From NCBI GenBank assembly GCA_944390825.1, contig CALXRG010000004.1, forward strand, positions 1 through 64,000: 64,000 bases of DNA, in the 5' to 3' direction. Source of the stretch: an uncultured Akkermansia sp. GTDB lineage: Bacteria > Verrucomicrobiota > Verrucomicrobiia > Verrucomicrobiales > Akkermansiaceae. The notes beneath the pieces were generated by a model. That model was not told the origin of the DNA and searched no databases. It saw only the letters and a list, made by a program, of their open reading frames with translations. Of this stretch, positions 9,589 through 18,499 are shown piece after piece. The stretch's first letter is position 1; the number at the start of each line of letters is the position of its first letter. Made by a program: the position numbers and the translations under genes.

Positions 9589-10967
9589 GAGTGCTTAGCG
9601 GGCGTGGAAAGAATGAGGTAGAGCTCGGCTTGCGTGTCCGGCAGGATTTGCGGGCTCCATGTGAGGGCACAGCGGCGCTCCGCGACGATGTCCTGCCAGG
9701 TGTCGTCCTGCTGCGGGCGGGCGGCGCAGAACCACAGGCGTTCCTCGCCGGAGGGGAGCAGGGGGGAGGGTAGCCGGTCTTCGGTGAGCCGCACGCCGCG
9801 GATGCGCATGTTGGCCTGGGAGGCCGCCGTGAGTTTGAAGGCATCCCCGGCTTCCACGTGGTCGGCTACCCGCCGCGGCGGCTGGCTGCTGCGGACGCTC
9901 ACATAGACGGCACGCACGGCGCTCAGCCACTCGTCCTGCAGGGCGCCTGTCCATGCCTGGGCGCGTTCATCCCGCGTGAGATCGACGCGCACACACCACT
10001 CGGTGGCTTCGGCCGCGGTGAGGCGGTAGATGGTATCCAGCACAGTGGCAAAGCCCGGCAGGCAGTCGTCGTGATCATAGAGCGGGGGAGCCGGGGTGTC
10101 CTCCTGCGGGCGGAAGGCCGCGAGCTGCATCAGCAGCCGGCAGAGCTCGGTGTAGAGGGCGACGGGGGTGGCCGAGGGGGTGGCGGCCAGTTGGCGCAGA
10201 ACGGTGAGCGCGGAGCGGATGATGGCGCTCTTGGTGATTTTCTCCAGGCGGGCGCAGGCGTTTTGCGGCAGTTGGAGGTCGCGCTCGCGCAGGGAGGTGA
10301 CGATGTTGACGGTGATCTTCTCCAGATGGTCGCAGAGGGCGGCCAGCCGGTTGCTCAGTTCAGCGGAAGCGGAGAGGAGAAGCGAGGGGGCGACGTAGTG
10401 ACGATCCGGCCTGAGGGTGGGCCGCCCGTCGCTGCTGCGGTGGCATTCCAGCCGCATGAGGGGGAGTTTCTCATAGCCGGGCAGGGCATCGGCCTGGGTG
10501 GAAAGCAGAAGCCGCTGGTGCCGGAACATGATGGGCTGCTCGTTGCCGCCGCTGTTGAGGTCATGGCAGTCAGCGGGCCGAGCCTCGTAGCGGGTGGCAG
10601 CCCCCGCGCTGAGGGCGGGGCTGAGGTTGCTTTCTCCCGGGCGCAGCGGGGGAATGGCCAGGTAGACTGTCAGGGTGGAGGCGCTGCTGAGCGACGGGGT
10701 GAGATCCAGTGCCTCGGCACAGGCGTTTTGCGGCAGATCAATTTCCGCACCGCCGGGCAGGATGGCCTGCAGGGAGGTGATGCTGAAGTGCTGATGCTCC
10801 AGAGCGGTTTCGTCGATTTCCAGGTGCGCAAGCCCGTAGGCGTAGGGGAGAGAAAGGGTGCGGTCGCTGTTGCGGGCAAGGGCCAGCTGCTGCTGGTCTT
10901 GCTGGAAATGATGGGGGCGCAGGAAAATGCCGTCGGTCCAACTTAAACTGGGAGAATAGCGCAACAT
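9585..10967 (-). CDS. tssK: type VI secretion baseplate protein TssK
   Basis: This is a 460-residue protein with the TssK N-terminal hallmark WTDGIFLRPHHFQQDQQ at residues 11-27 and the following LPYAYGLAHLEID. TssK trimers link the baseplate wedges (TssEFG) to the TssJLM membrane complex. The length matches the family (about 445). It starts 9 nt after tssJ and its stop overlaps the tssL start, so the genes JKLM are probably translationally coupled. A pyrimidine-rich stretch, not a Shine-Dalgarno sequence, precedes the ATG. Confidence 0.93.
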   Translation of the reverse strand: MLRYSPSLSWTDGIFLRPHHFQQDQQQLALARNSDRTLSLPYAYGLAHLEIDETALEHQHFSITSLQAILPGGAEIDLPQNACAEALDLTPSLSSASTLTVYLAIPPLRPGESNLSPALSAGAATRYEARPADCHDLNSGGNEQPIMFRHQRLLLSTQADALPGYEKLPLMRLECHRSSDGRPTLRPDRHYVAPSLLLSASAELSNRLAALCDHLEKITVNIVTSLRERDLQLPQNACARLEKITKSAIIRSALTVLRQLAATPSATPVALYTELCRLLMQLAAFRPQEDTPAPPLYDHDDCLPGFATVLDTIYRLTAAEATEWCVRVDLTRDERAQAWTGALQDEWLSAVRAVYVSVRSSQPPRRVADHVEAGDAFKLTAASQANMRIRGVRLTEDRLPSPLLPSGEERLWFCAARPQQDDTWQDIVAERRCALTWSPQILPDTQAELYLILSTPAKHS

Positions 10968-10976
10968 GAGAGGGAA

Positions 10977-11483
10977 TCAGTTATCTTCTGGTTTGATGGG
11001 GGTTTGGAGCAGCAGGCCCGCCGGGATGATGGAGACGTCGATGTCCCGGCCGTCCCAGCGGTCGGCGGCAAGCGGCAGGGTGAGTTTCCGCAGATCCGGG
11101 CCTTTGGCGCCGTCGCGCGGGAGGTTGATGAAAAGAACAAGATGGCTCGCACCGTGCTTGTCCAGCCAGTTCTTCCAAACCTCGTCCTGGGCGGCCAGGG
11201 TCTTTTTCTGGTAGTCCTCTTCGCTGAAGTAGAAGGTTTTTTTGCGAAGGGAGTCGCGCAGGACGTTGCTGGGGTCGAAGTAGTCGTCGATTTCGGTTTG
11301 CTCGAGTTGTTTGAGGGTGGTTTCGTTCGCCTCGACGATGTCGACCTCGACGGAGGGGAAGACGCGGAAACGCTCGATGGTGACGGGATCGTAGGCGATG
11401 CTGAGGTTGTATTCGCGCGGGGCGGAGCTTTGGCAGGAGACGAGGGCCAGGGCTCCGGCAAGGAGGGAAAGGAGCGTTTTCAT
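10977..11483 (-). CDS. tssJ: TssJ-type outer-membrane lipoprotein
   Basis: A 168-residue lipoprotein. The ATG at 11483 gives a compact signal peptide, MKTLLSLLAGALALVSC, with lipobox LVSC; an ATG five codons upstream is less likely. The mature part has the beta-rich look of TssJ, ending in KLTLPLAADRW...IIPAGLLLQTPIKP. TssJ anchors TssM to the outer membrane, which marks this as a proteobacterial-type (subtype i) T6SS requiring a diderm envelope. Its position directly before tssK-tssL-tssM agrees. A related lipoprotein lies at 11886-12404. Confidence 0.8.
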   Translation of the reverse strand: MKTLLSLLAGALALVSCQSSAPREYNLSIAYDPVTIERFRVFPSVEVDIVEANETTLKQLEQTEIDDYFDPSNVLRDSLRKKTFYFSEEDYQKKTLAAQDEVWKNWLDKHGASHLVLFINLPRDGAKGPDLRKLTLPLAADRWDGRDIDVSIIPAGLLLQTPIKPEDN

Positions 11484-11514
11484 GGTGGTGGCAGGCATCG
11501 GTGCTGTGCTGGCG

Positions 11515-11550
11515 GCGGGAGGCGGGGAGGTCGCGGGAGGCGGGGAGGTC
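11515..11550. repeat. 18-bp perfect tandem duplication upstream of tssJ
   Basis: GCGGGAGGCGGGGAGGTC occurs twice head to tail in the spacer between the PAAR-like gene and tssJ. On the transcribed strand it makes a C-rich, G-poor leader ending in CCACCACC just before the tssJ ATG. Confidence 0.85.
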
Positions 11551-11578
11551 GATGAAAGGGGGGTAGCAGATGCAGGGG

Positions 11579-11866
11579 TTAGCAGATGTAGTTGATCCCG
11601 GTGGTGACCATGGCGGAGGTGGTGACGGGGACGCCGGTGGCGGGGTTGGCGCCGCTGGCCATGGAGGTGATGTTGGCCATCGGGAGGCCGTTGACGATTT
11701 TGGTGACGGCAGTGGTGTTGGCGATGACGCCGGTGCAGGCGGCTCCGGTGACGGGGGAGGCCATGGTGGCGATGGGCAGTCCTTTGACGAGGAAGGTGGG
11801 GGCGGTGCCGGTGATGAGATCCCCGGTGACGGAGGTGCCGGTGGTGACCATGATGGGGGTGGGCAT
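11579..11866 (-). CDS. PAAR-like spike-tip protein lacking histidines
   Basis: A 95-residue protein beginning MPTPIMVTTGTS, with internally repeating short units of PAAR-like pattern (KGLPIATMASPVTGAACTG, VNGLPMANITSMASGANPATG). PAAR proteins cap the VgrG spike. The small size, glycine/threonine richness and position beside vgrG and tssJ fit this. The upstream open frame to 12064 is Pro/Ser-rich out-of-frame coding and was discarded. Oddly there is no histidine at all and only two cysteines, so the usual three-His one-Cys metal site of PAAR tips is absent. It may be a metal-free tip or a distinct PAAR-like family. Confidence 0.7.
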   Translation of the reverse strand: MPTPIMVTTGTSVTGDLITGTAPTFLVKGLPIATMASPVTGAACTGVIANTTAVTKIVNGLPMANITSMASGANPATGVPVTTSAMVTTGINYIC

Positions 11867-11885
11867 AGGCTGGAAGAAAAAAAAG

Positions 11886-12404
11886 TTAGTTCTTGGGGGA
11901 GGGAAGAGGATTTTGCGAGGGTTGGAGGAAGAGCCCCCCGTCGGTGAGCGTGAGCTGCAGGCTGCGGGTGCCGGCCGGGTAGCCTGAGCGGTCCAGCGGG
12001 AAGGTGATGCGGCGCGGATCGGCGGCGGAGGTGCTGCGCCGCTCCGGTTTGGGGGTGACGGCAATCAGGGTGTCCGCGCTGCCCTCCTGCCACTGGCGGC
12101 AAATGGAGTCGCTCGCCGGATCAAGGGTGACGCTCGGAACGCGCGGGTCCAGGATGACCCGCCGGATGTTCTCCGGCCGTGAGGGACGCCCCAGGGTGGC
12201 GAAGTATTCATCCACCGGGGTGATGGTTTGCCGGCGCAGCTCCATGTCCCCGCTGACGGCGTACAGATCAACCACGGCCGGCGTCGCGGCACGGGTGCGC
12301 GCATCCTGCACGCAGATGGGCAGCATCCGGTGCTGGGCGGCGCAGGCCGGCAGCAGAAGGAGGGCCAGGGTGCTCAGAAAACGCTGTGCGGAGGGGCCGG
12401 TCAT
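11886..12404 (-). CDS. second TssJ-like lipoprotein
   Basis: A 172-residue predicted lipoprotein starting MTGPSAQRFLSTLALLLLPAC, with a usable lipobox (LPAC) at residues 18-21. Its mature part aligns by eye with the neighbouring TssJ: VVDLYAVSG...TPVDEYF matches VDIVEAN...IDDYF, DTLIAV matches HLVLFI, and the C-terminal PRRITFPLDRSG...GGLFLQPSQNP matches LRKLTLPLAADR...AGLLLQTPIKP. It thus looks like a diverged paralogue. It could be a second outer-membrane anchor subunit or a module-specific variant. It lies 7 nt after adaptor A and 19 nt before the PAAR-like gene. Confidence 0.65.
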   Translation of the reverse strand: MTGPSAQRFLSTLALLLLPACAAQHRMLPICVQDARTRAATPAVVDLYAVSGDMELRRQTITPVDEYFATLGRPSRPENIRRVILDPRVPSVTLDPASDSICRQWQEGSADTLIAVTPKPERRSTSAADPRRITFPLDRSGYPAGTRSLQLTLTDGGLFLQPSQNPLPSPKN

Positions 12405-12411
12405 CGTGTGT

Positions 12412-13635
12412 TCAGGTGGATTCTGACTTACCGTGTGGCATTCTACCAAACCCGGAGCGTACGCGCAAGTCCCTATCGTTGTCATGGTACACTTCGTGGG
12501 TGATGGGGTGGACGGGGTTGCCGAATTCATCCCAGGTGCAGGTGCCGTCGGCACACTGGATGCCAAGCTCCAGGAACTTGGCGTAGCGGGTGTCGTAGTC
12601 CATGTCGCCGCCTTCCAGCAGGGCGAGTTGGAGGAGGGTTTTGCTGATGCCCTCCGGGGGAAGGGAGGGGGTGGTGGGTGCCAGACCGGTCTCGGTTTGC
12701 AGGTTGGTGGAGCTCCAGAAGGCGGCGTAGGCCAGCATGGATTCCGGGCCGGTTTTGGCGGCGATGGCCGCCTGGCAGGCAAGCTGGCCGTTTGCGTCGG
12801 TGGGGACGAGCAGCCAGCGAAGGGCGGCTTCCACGGCAGCGGTTTTGCGGGCCGGGGAGGGGCTGGGCGGCATCCCTTTGAACTGGAGCGGGAAGTGCTT
12901 TTGCATTTCGGCTTTGATCGCTTCCGGAACGGCTTGGGTCTTGGCCCGGGCCGCTTCAAAGATCTGGCTCGAGGATGGGGTGCTGACTTGAGGCTCCGCC
13001 GGTGTGAAGTGCTGCACGATTTGCTCAAAGTCCCGGCCGGCTGATTCCTGCATGCTGTTGAAGACGCTTTCCAGAATAAGCGGGCCGTCGGCGCTGCCGA
13101 GGGAGCCCGGCGGCAGGGAGGCCTCCAGCTGGGCAAAGGCACGCTTGACCCAGGCAAGTTTGAGCTCGATGCGTTTGGCGGGGTCGAGGTAGTTCTGGTT
13201 TTTGGCTTCCTCCTCGAGCTGGGAGGAGATGTCGCTGATGCGTTGCTTCTGGGAGTCGACGAGCGCGTCGATGTCCGAGGTATCGCTCAGTTTGGCTGCC
13301 AGCTCCTGCGCGGCTTTGAGGCGGCGTTCGGCGGGGGTGAGGCCGTCGCGCGCAAGATCCTGGGCGATGTCTTGCTGCACCATGCGCAGGCACAGGTAGG
13401 CCCACCAGACACCGACACGCGGGGTAATGGCGTAGCAGAGCAGGTTGACGGCTTCCTCGATGTGCTGCTGCACCAGCAGGATTTGAAGAGCAAGCTCCGT
13501 GCTGATGTTTTCACTGGGAAAGAGCGCACGAATCTCATCCCCGGGTGCATACCCGCGGTAGTGCATGATGGAGGCGAGATCCTCCTGATGCAGCATGATG
13601 AAGGGTTTGCTGAATTGTGTGCCGTTCCAGGACAT
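12412..13635 (-). CDS. VgrG-associated cytosolic protein A (DUF6931-like)
   Basis: This 407-residue soluble, mostly helical protein has no signal peptide. The segment EEAVNLLCYAITPRVGVWWAYLCLRMV (about 61-87) resembles the DUF6931-type family sometimes found beside T6SS genes; that family name is from memory. A coiled-coil-prone stretch covers about 105-160. The C-terminal third (ALRWLLVP...LACQAAIAA...ADGTCTWDEFGNP) is nearly identical to the paralogue at 17226-18437. Each copy directly follows a vgrG in the transcript, so an effector adaptor or chaperone role is my inference. An immunity role is less likely because the two C-termini are so similar. Preceding bases are CACACACACC, with no Shine-Dalgarno. 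Confidence 0.7.
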   Translation of the reverse strand: MSWNGTQFSKPFIMLHQEDLASIMHYRGYAPGDEIRALFPSENISTELALQILLVQQHIEEAVNLLCYAITPRVGVWWAYLCLRMVQQDIAQDLARDGLTPAERRLKAAQELAAKLSDTSDIDALVDSQKQRISDISSQLEEEAKNQNYLDPAKRIELKLAWVKRAFAQLEASLPPGSLGSADGPLILESVFNSMQESAGRDFEQIVQHFTPAEPQVSTPSSSQIFEAARAKTQAVPEAIKAEMQKHFPLQFKGMPPSPSPARKTAAVEAALRWLLVPTDANGQLACQAAIAAKTGPESMLAYAAFWSSTNLQTETGLAPTTPSLPPEGISKTLLQLALLEGGDMDYDTRYAKFLELGIQCADGTCTWDEFGNPVHPITHEVYHDNDRDLRVRSGFGRMPHGKSEST

Positions 13636-13664
13636 GGTGTGTGTGTAGGGGGGGGAGGGTGAGG

Positions 13665-16600
13665 TCAGACGTTGACTTGGGTGCCGGTGTTGGTGCCCAG
13701 CGAGCTGGAGTTCGAGTCCAGCGCCGCTTGCTGACTGGCTGAGAGGTTTTTTTGGTTTTGGTTGAGGGTGCTGCTGGTGTCGGCGACGATTTCGGAGTTC
13801 TCGCTCACGGCCCTGCCGCTGGAACTGACGGCGTCACTGTCCTCTACGACGTTTTTCTCACTGGAGCTGACAGAGCTCTCGTCGTTTTTGAGGGCGAGTT
13901 CCTGTTTGTCCAGCGCGTCGTTTTCTTCCTGGAGGAGGGTTTGAGTTTTTTTCAGGGCCTGAACATCTTCCATGCCCAGCATCAGGTTGCGCTTGGATAA
14001 GTAGCAACGGTTGGCGAGCTGGCTCATGAGCTGCTCCGTGGTTTTGCCGGCCTTGGATGCGATAAGAGCGGCTATGCCCGCGGTCGCAGTACCCAGGGTC
14101 AGACCGACACCGGCCCCGATGGAGGCACCCAGCCCATCCGTGACGGCAAACGAGGTCGTATCCGGACGCTTGGAGGCATCCGGCTTGGTGAAGGTGTCAT
14201 CCTGGCTGGTGGTTTTGAGCATTTCCTGGATTTTGGTGCCCAGCATGGCGCCAACCACCGATCCCCCCGCAGCAGCTACGCTGCCCAGCAGAATCGAATT
14301 GGTCGGGATGGATTTGACAGCGTTGGACATGGAGGCACGCTCGCTCATGGCGAAGAAACCCGCCAGAGGCGTGTCGAGCTCTGCCAGGTGGGTGTGGTAG
14401 CGCCAGAGCTGGGGAGAGGCCTGCGTCATCGCAGAGGCATCCAGCTTGAGCATGCTGCCGGTGACCGATACCAGGGAGGAGAGTTTGTCCACGAAATGGA
14501 TAGCCCCCACCCAGCCGACGGCTTGCATGACGGTTCTGATGCTGGAGCCGGTAAAGTCCGTGACGTTAAGGCCTTTGGTTTTCCAGCCGTCCTGGAGAGA
14601 GGCATTGTAGTAGGTGTCGCTGCCGGTAGCGGTGGTGATGCAGTCCATGGTGGCCAGAGCGCTGTTCATGATGCCGCTCATGATGGTGTCCTGAAGGGTA
14701 GCGCCGCCGATAATCGTGGTTTGCGGGGCGTAGAGCTTGGCCGAAAAGTCAGTGATGGTCAGGCCGGAACCAAGGACGGTGCCTTGCTTGACTTGGTTCG
14801 TGGCGGTGGCGGAGACGTAGGGGCCCCGGGAGCTCACGCCGCTGGAATCCACCAGAATAGAACCGCTCGTGGGAAGCCCCGCATTGGTCAGCAGATGCGC
14901 GGCCTGGCCATCCGCCTCCGTGTTGTAGGCGGGGTAGGCACCGGGGTGGAGGACTTTGCCCGTGGCGCTGGCAATTTGAATACCGGATTCGGTGATGCGG
15001 ATGCTGGATTTGCCCACGCGCAGGGTGATGCCTTGCGCCGCCGTGACAACGATTTCTCCGCCGGCGTTGATGATCTGGTGGTCCGCGGATTGCAGCAGAA
15101 CGTCGCTGTTGGAATAGACGTTGACACCTTCAAAATGCGGGCGGGTGACCGGGCTGTTGTAGATGTTCTGCGCGCTTTGCGCGGTATTGGCCATGGCGTA
15201 GCCGGCGGAGGAGTCCGCCTCCGAGACGAAGCCCATGACGGTTTCCACGATGCTGCTGGCGAGGTAGGTGTTGGTGATGTGCTCGCTTTGCTCGACGGGC
15301 TTGACGCCGTTGTCCAGAGCGATGAGCTGAATCTGGCTGAAAGGGAGCGGGTGGGCAGCCAGGTCGTTGACGGACATCGGGCGGGTGGCGGCTTCCGCAC
15401 CCGTGGTGGACGTGTTCGTGCCCTCGGCGGTGACAGAGAGGTCAATTTCCTGGCCGGAGGGGGCGTTGGGCTCGGTGTAGGTGCGTTCGGGCAGGCGGGT
15501 GCGGTTGCGCAGGGTGACGGCGGAGGTGTCCGTCGTAGGAGCACTGGTGTTTTGCCGCGTTTGGCGGTCCATGGTTTTGAGTTGGGCCAGCGGGGTGGTG
15601 TTGCTGTCCCGGAAGAGGGCCGTGAGCGCCAGAGGAATGCTGAGGTCGCCGCGGTCGAGGCAGACGAGCACGTTGCCCTTGCGCGGGCGGGCCAGCAGGC
15701 CGCTGTTGGCATCCGCGTAGGGGGAGGCGGCCTCCACCCAGAGGGTGTTGCCGTGGGAGACGCTGCCATCGTTCCAGGCGGCGATCTCCCGGACTTTGCA
15801 GAGGTTGCGCGCGGGGGTATCGGCGGAGTAGGTGGAGTCCTCGACGATGGCCAGGAAGCAGCGCATGCGCGGTTCGGGCCAGGCATCCCCTTCCGTCAGC
15901 GGGTCGCCGGTGGCACCGGGGCGATCCTGTACCTGGATCGGACGGGGCAGGATGCCGATGCCGGAAGTTCCCCGGTCGGGTTGGGCCTCGAGGGCAACCG
16001 CCCAGTTTTTGTCCGTGGCGGTGATCGTCTGGCTGATGATGAGGTAGGAGTCGGAGCTGTGGGCTTGGGTGCGTGCGCTTTTATGCCAGGAGACCTTGCG
16101 CCCGGGTGCCAGGGATTGAAAGGGGTCTTTCCCGCCAGATCGGTATTGGTATTTGCCCCGGCAGGTGCTGCTGTTGTTGCGTGCGGCGATGGCGATGGCG
16201 GTGAGGCGGTCGGTGGCGAGGGGAGCGGTGAGCTGATCCCAGCTTTCGTCATGGATGCTGTAGAGAACAGCCGAGGGCTGGGTGTCCTTCTTGTCCGTCT
16301 GGGAGTCCTTCTTGTCGGATGGGGTGTTCCCGTTGTAGTTTTGCAGAGCGATTTGCCCGCGGTCCAGTCGGCCAAGGCCGTAGTGGGCTGTCCAGAGAGA
16401 GGCTTGGGAAGAAAGAGGCTCCAAAACGGCGGCCGTGGAATCGCCGGCAGACCTGTTATTCTGAGACGTGTCTGCCGTTTTGTCTTGGAAGGGTTCCCGG
16501 TCGTTCGATATGGCATCGAAGATGAAGAGAGTTTCCCGCGGGGTGGCATCCGGCGCAGCTTCCGGCATCTGCCAGGTGTAGGCCAAGCCCCAGGTGGCAA

Positions 16601-17204
16601 GCAGACGGGAGAGGTAGTTGTAGTCGCTTTCGTCGTTCTGGATGAGCTGGATGAACGTGGGAAGATGGGCGGCTGCCTGGGCGCTCAGGCGGAGATCCCC
16701 ACCGTCCCAGCGCGAGACGAGCAGGCGCAGGAGTTTTTCCGCAGGCGTGGCGGTCTTGGACGCCCCGGGTATTTCCTGCTTGGCAAGTTCGGCCGCGTTG
16801 TAGACAAGCCGGTTGCGCGAATAGCAGGCTTTGGCCAGTGCGGGGCGGATGGTCCATTTGTACCAGGAGAGTTCCTGGGCGCTTTCGGTGTGTTCAGCCG
16901 TGGTGGGGGTGTAGCTCAGGGTGGATTCGATGCTCATCACAACACCGTGAATGCGGTGCAGGGTCGTGCTGTTTTCCTGCACTTCCAGGCTGATGCGCTT
17001 GCCGAGCTGCCGGAGAACAGTTTGAGGAGTTGCGGTGGTCCTGACCAGAATCTCGTAGGCGTAGAGGCTGGATAGGGCCTCACGCCCGGAGAGAATGCGG
17101 GTCGGGGTGAAGAGCGGCACCTGCTCCGCCGGGTCCGTGCCGGCGGAGGAGGCGTTGCCGTTAGAATCGCTTGGGTGAATGGTTAGTGTCAGTCTCAAAC
17201 TCAT
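13665..17204 (-). CDS. vgrG: VgrG spike protein with C-terminal extension (VgrG1)
   Basis: A 1179-residue TssI/VgrG. The N-terminal half is the gp27/gp5-like spike base: LFTPTRILSGREALSSLYAYEILVR in the first 60 residues, LQSADHQIINAGGEIVVTAAQ near 695-715 and ITLRVGKSSIRI after it. Ordinary VgrGs end near 650-750 residues. Here a further 440 or so follow, with glycine-zipper hydrophobic segments (about 961-990 and 1028-1062, e.g. GASIGAGVGLTLGTATAGIAAL) and a Ser/Asn/Gln-rich helical tail. This suggests an evolved VgrG whose tail may insert into a target membrane, which is inference only. A similar tail is on VgrG2. A pyrimidine tract precedes the ATG. Confidence 0.85.
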   Translation of the reverse strand: MSLRLTLTIHPSDSNGNASSAGTDPAEQVPLFTPTRILSGREALSSLYAYEILVRTTATPQTVLRQLGKRISLEVQENSTTLHRIHGVVMSIESTLSYTPTTAEHTESAQELSWYKWTIRPALAKACYSRNRLVYNAAELAKQEIPGASKTATPAEKLLRLLVSRWDGGDLRLSAQAAAHLPTFIQLIQNDESDYNYLSRLLATWGLAYTWQMPEAAPDATPRETLFIFDAISNDREPFQDKTADTSQNNRSAGDSTAAVLEPLSSQASLWTAHYGLGRLDRGQIALQNYNGNTPSDKKDSQTDKKDTQPSAVLYSIHDESWDQLTAPLATDRLTAIAIAARNNSSTCRGKYQYRSGGKDPFQSLAPGRKVSWHKSARTQAHSSDSYLIISQTITATDKNWAVALEAQPDRGTSGIGILPRPIQVQDRPGATGDPLTEGDAWPEPRMRCFLAIVEDSTYSADTPARNLCKVREIAAWNDGSVSHGNTLWVEAASPYADANSGLLARPRKGNVLVCLDRGDLSIPLALTALFRDSNTTPLAQLKTMDRQTRQNTSAPTTDTSAVTLRNRTRLPERTYTEPNAPSGQEIDLSVTAEGTNTSTTGAEAATRPMSVNDLAAHPLPFSQIQLIALDNGVKPVEQSEHITNTYLASSIVETVMGFVSEADSSAGYAMANTAQSAQNIYNSPVTRPHFEGVNVYSNSDVLLQSADHQIINAGGEIVVTAAQGITLRVGKSSIRITESGIQIASATGKVLHPGAYPAYNTEADGQAAHLLTNAGLPTSGSILVDSSGVSSRGPYVSATATNQVKQGTVLGSGLTITDFSAKLYAPQTTIIGGATLQDTIMSGIMNSALATMDCITTATGSDTYYNASLQDGWKTKGLNVTDFTGSSIRTVMQAVGWVGAIHFVDKLSSLVSVTGSMLKLDASAMTQASPQLWRYHTHLAELDTPLAGFFAMSERASMSNAVKSIPTNSILLGSVAAAGGSVVGAMLGTKIQEMLKTTSQDDTFTKPDASKRPDTTSFAVTDGLGASIGAGVGLTLGTATAGIAALIASKAGKTTEQLMSQLANRCYLSKRNLMLGMEDVQALKKTQTLLQEENDALDKQELALKNDESSVSSSEKNVVEDSDAVSSSGRAVSENSEIVADTSSTLNQNQKNLSASQQAALDSNSSSLGTNTGTQVNV

Positions 17205-17225
17205 GGAGAAAAAAAAGAAGAACCG

Positions 17226-18437
17226 TTATGCTTGCCTGCCGAAGCCGGAGCGGGTGCGGAAGATGCGATCGTCCGCCGCAGAGGTGTTCGCGGAGGGGGC
17301 TTTCGAGCGCACGGGATTGCCGTGTTCATCCCAGGTGCAGGTGCCGTCGGCGCATTCGATGCCCAGCTCGAGGAACTTCCGGTAGCGCTCGTCGTAATCC
17401 ATATCGCCGCCTTCCAGCAGGGCGAGCTGGAGGAGGGTTTTGCTGATGCCCAGCGGAGGCAGCGCCGGGTTGGTGGGGGCAATACCGGTCTCTGTTTTGA
17501 GGTTGGTGGAGCTCCAGAAGGCGGCATAGGCCAGCATGGACTCCGGCCCGCTCTGGGCGGCGATGGCGGCCTGGCACGCGAGCTGGCCGTTCTCATCGGA
17601 GGGAACCAGCAGCCAGCGCAGCGCGGCTTGCACGGCGGCTGATTTTTTCTCTGGTGATGGCTTGGGCGGCAGACCTTTGAGTTTCAGGGGAAAGAATTTG
17701 CTCATTTCCGCCTCGATGGCCGGCTTGATGGCTTGGGTTTTCTTCTCAAGTGCCTCATAGACGGGTGTAAAGGAGACGGAGTCATCGATGATTACTTCTT
17801 TCGGCGTCTGCGCCTCAATCAGTTGATCGATGTTTTTTTGCGCCGCTTGCATCAGCTGCTTCAATTCGTCTTCCATGAAGATCGGGTCATCCGGAGACCC
17901 CAGCTCTTCCGGTGGAAGCTCGGATTTCATGTACTCGATGAATTCTTGTATATAAGCAAGCTTCTTTTGAAGGATGTCTCCAGGGCTCAAAAATTCGAGC
18001 TTGGATAGTTCTTCTTCTATCAATTTATTCTGGTCGTGGAGGTATGCCATACGGCTGCTGACCATTTCGTCTATATCTGACATGTCCGTCATGTCCGCCG
18101 TCAATTTTTCCACGTGAGCTTTTCTACGCTCTCGCGGTGTCAGGCCGTCTTTGGCGAAGTCTTGGGCAATGTCGTCCATAACCATATTGAGGCAGAGATA
18201 TGCCCACCATACGGCTACGCGGGGAATCATGCACGCACTGAGCAGATTGACGGCCTGCTCCGTGAGCCCGTGTTGCAGCAGAATTTGGAGTGCCAGCTCG
18301 CCACTGATCTGATCAGTCGGGAAAAGAGCGTTTTCTTCGTCGCTGATTTTATAGCCCCGGTATTTGACAGTACCTGATAAGTCTTCCTTATGCAGAAAGA
18401 TGAAGGGTTTGTTGAATTGTTTTCCGTTCCAGCTCAT
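17226..18437 (-). CDS. VgrG-associated cytosolic protein B (DUF6931-like)
   Basis: A 403-residue paralogue of the protein at 12412-13635. The start at 18437 (MSWNGKQFNKPFI) is chosen because it aligns with the paralogue's start; the open frame extends 22 codons further. The first 100 and last 140 residues match the paralogue closely, while residues about 100-250 are much more diverged. It shares the WWAYLCL motif and the C-terminal ADGTCTWDEHGNP. It follows vgrG2 by 62 nt and precedes vgrG1 by 21 nt. Bases 17640-18437 are visibly AT-richer than the rest of the gene, suggesting recombination with a foreign segment. Role as a cognate adaptor is inferred. Confidence 0.7.
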   Translation of the reverse strand: MSWNGKQFNKPFIFLHKEDLSGTVKYRGYKISDEENALFPTDQISGELALQILLQHGLTEQAVNLLSACMIPRVAVWWAYLCLNMVMDDIAQDFAKDGLTPRERRKAHVEKLTADMTDMSDIDEMVSSRMAYLHDQNKLIEEELSKLEFLSPGDILQKKLAYIQEFIEYMKSELPPEELGSPDDPIFMEDELKQLMQAAQKNIDQLIEAQTPKEVIIDDSVSFTPVYEALEKKTQAIKPAIEAEMSKFFPLKLKGLPPKPSPEKKSAAVQAALRWLLVPSDENGQLACQAAIAAQSGPESMLAYAAFWSSTNLKTETGIAPTNPALPPLGISKTLLQLALLEGGDMDYDERYRKFLELGIECADGTCTWDEHGNPVRSKAPSANTSAADDRIFRTRSGFGRQA

Positions 18438-18499
18438 AGATCGAATGCCCTCAGTCTGTTGATGTTGTTTTGCTGCCAAGGTTTTGCGTTGAAAACGCC

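Noticed and set aside
14388..17075. 895-codon open frame opposite vgrG1
   Set aside because: Same antisense effect; VgrG motifs are on the minus strand.
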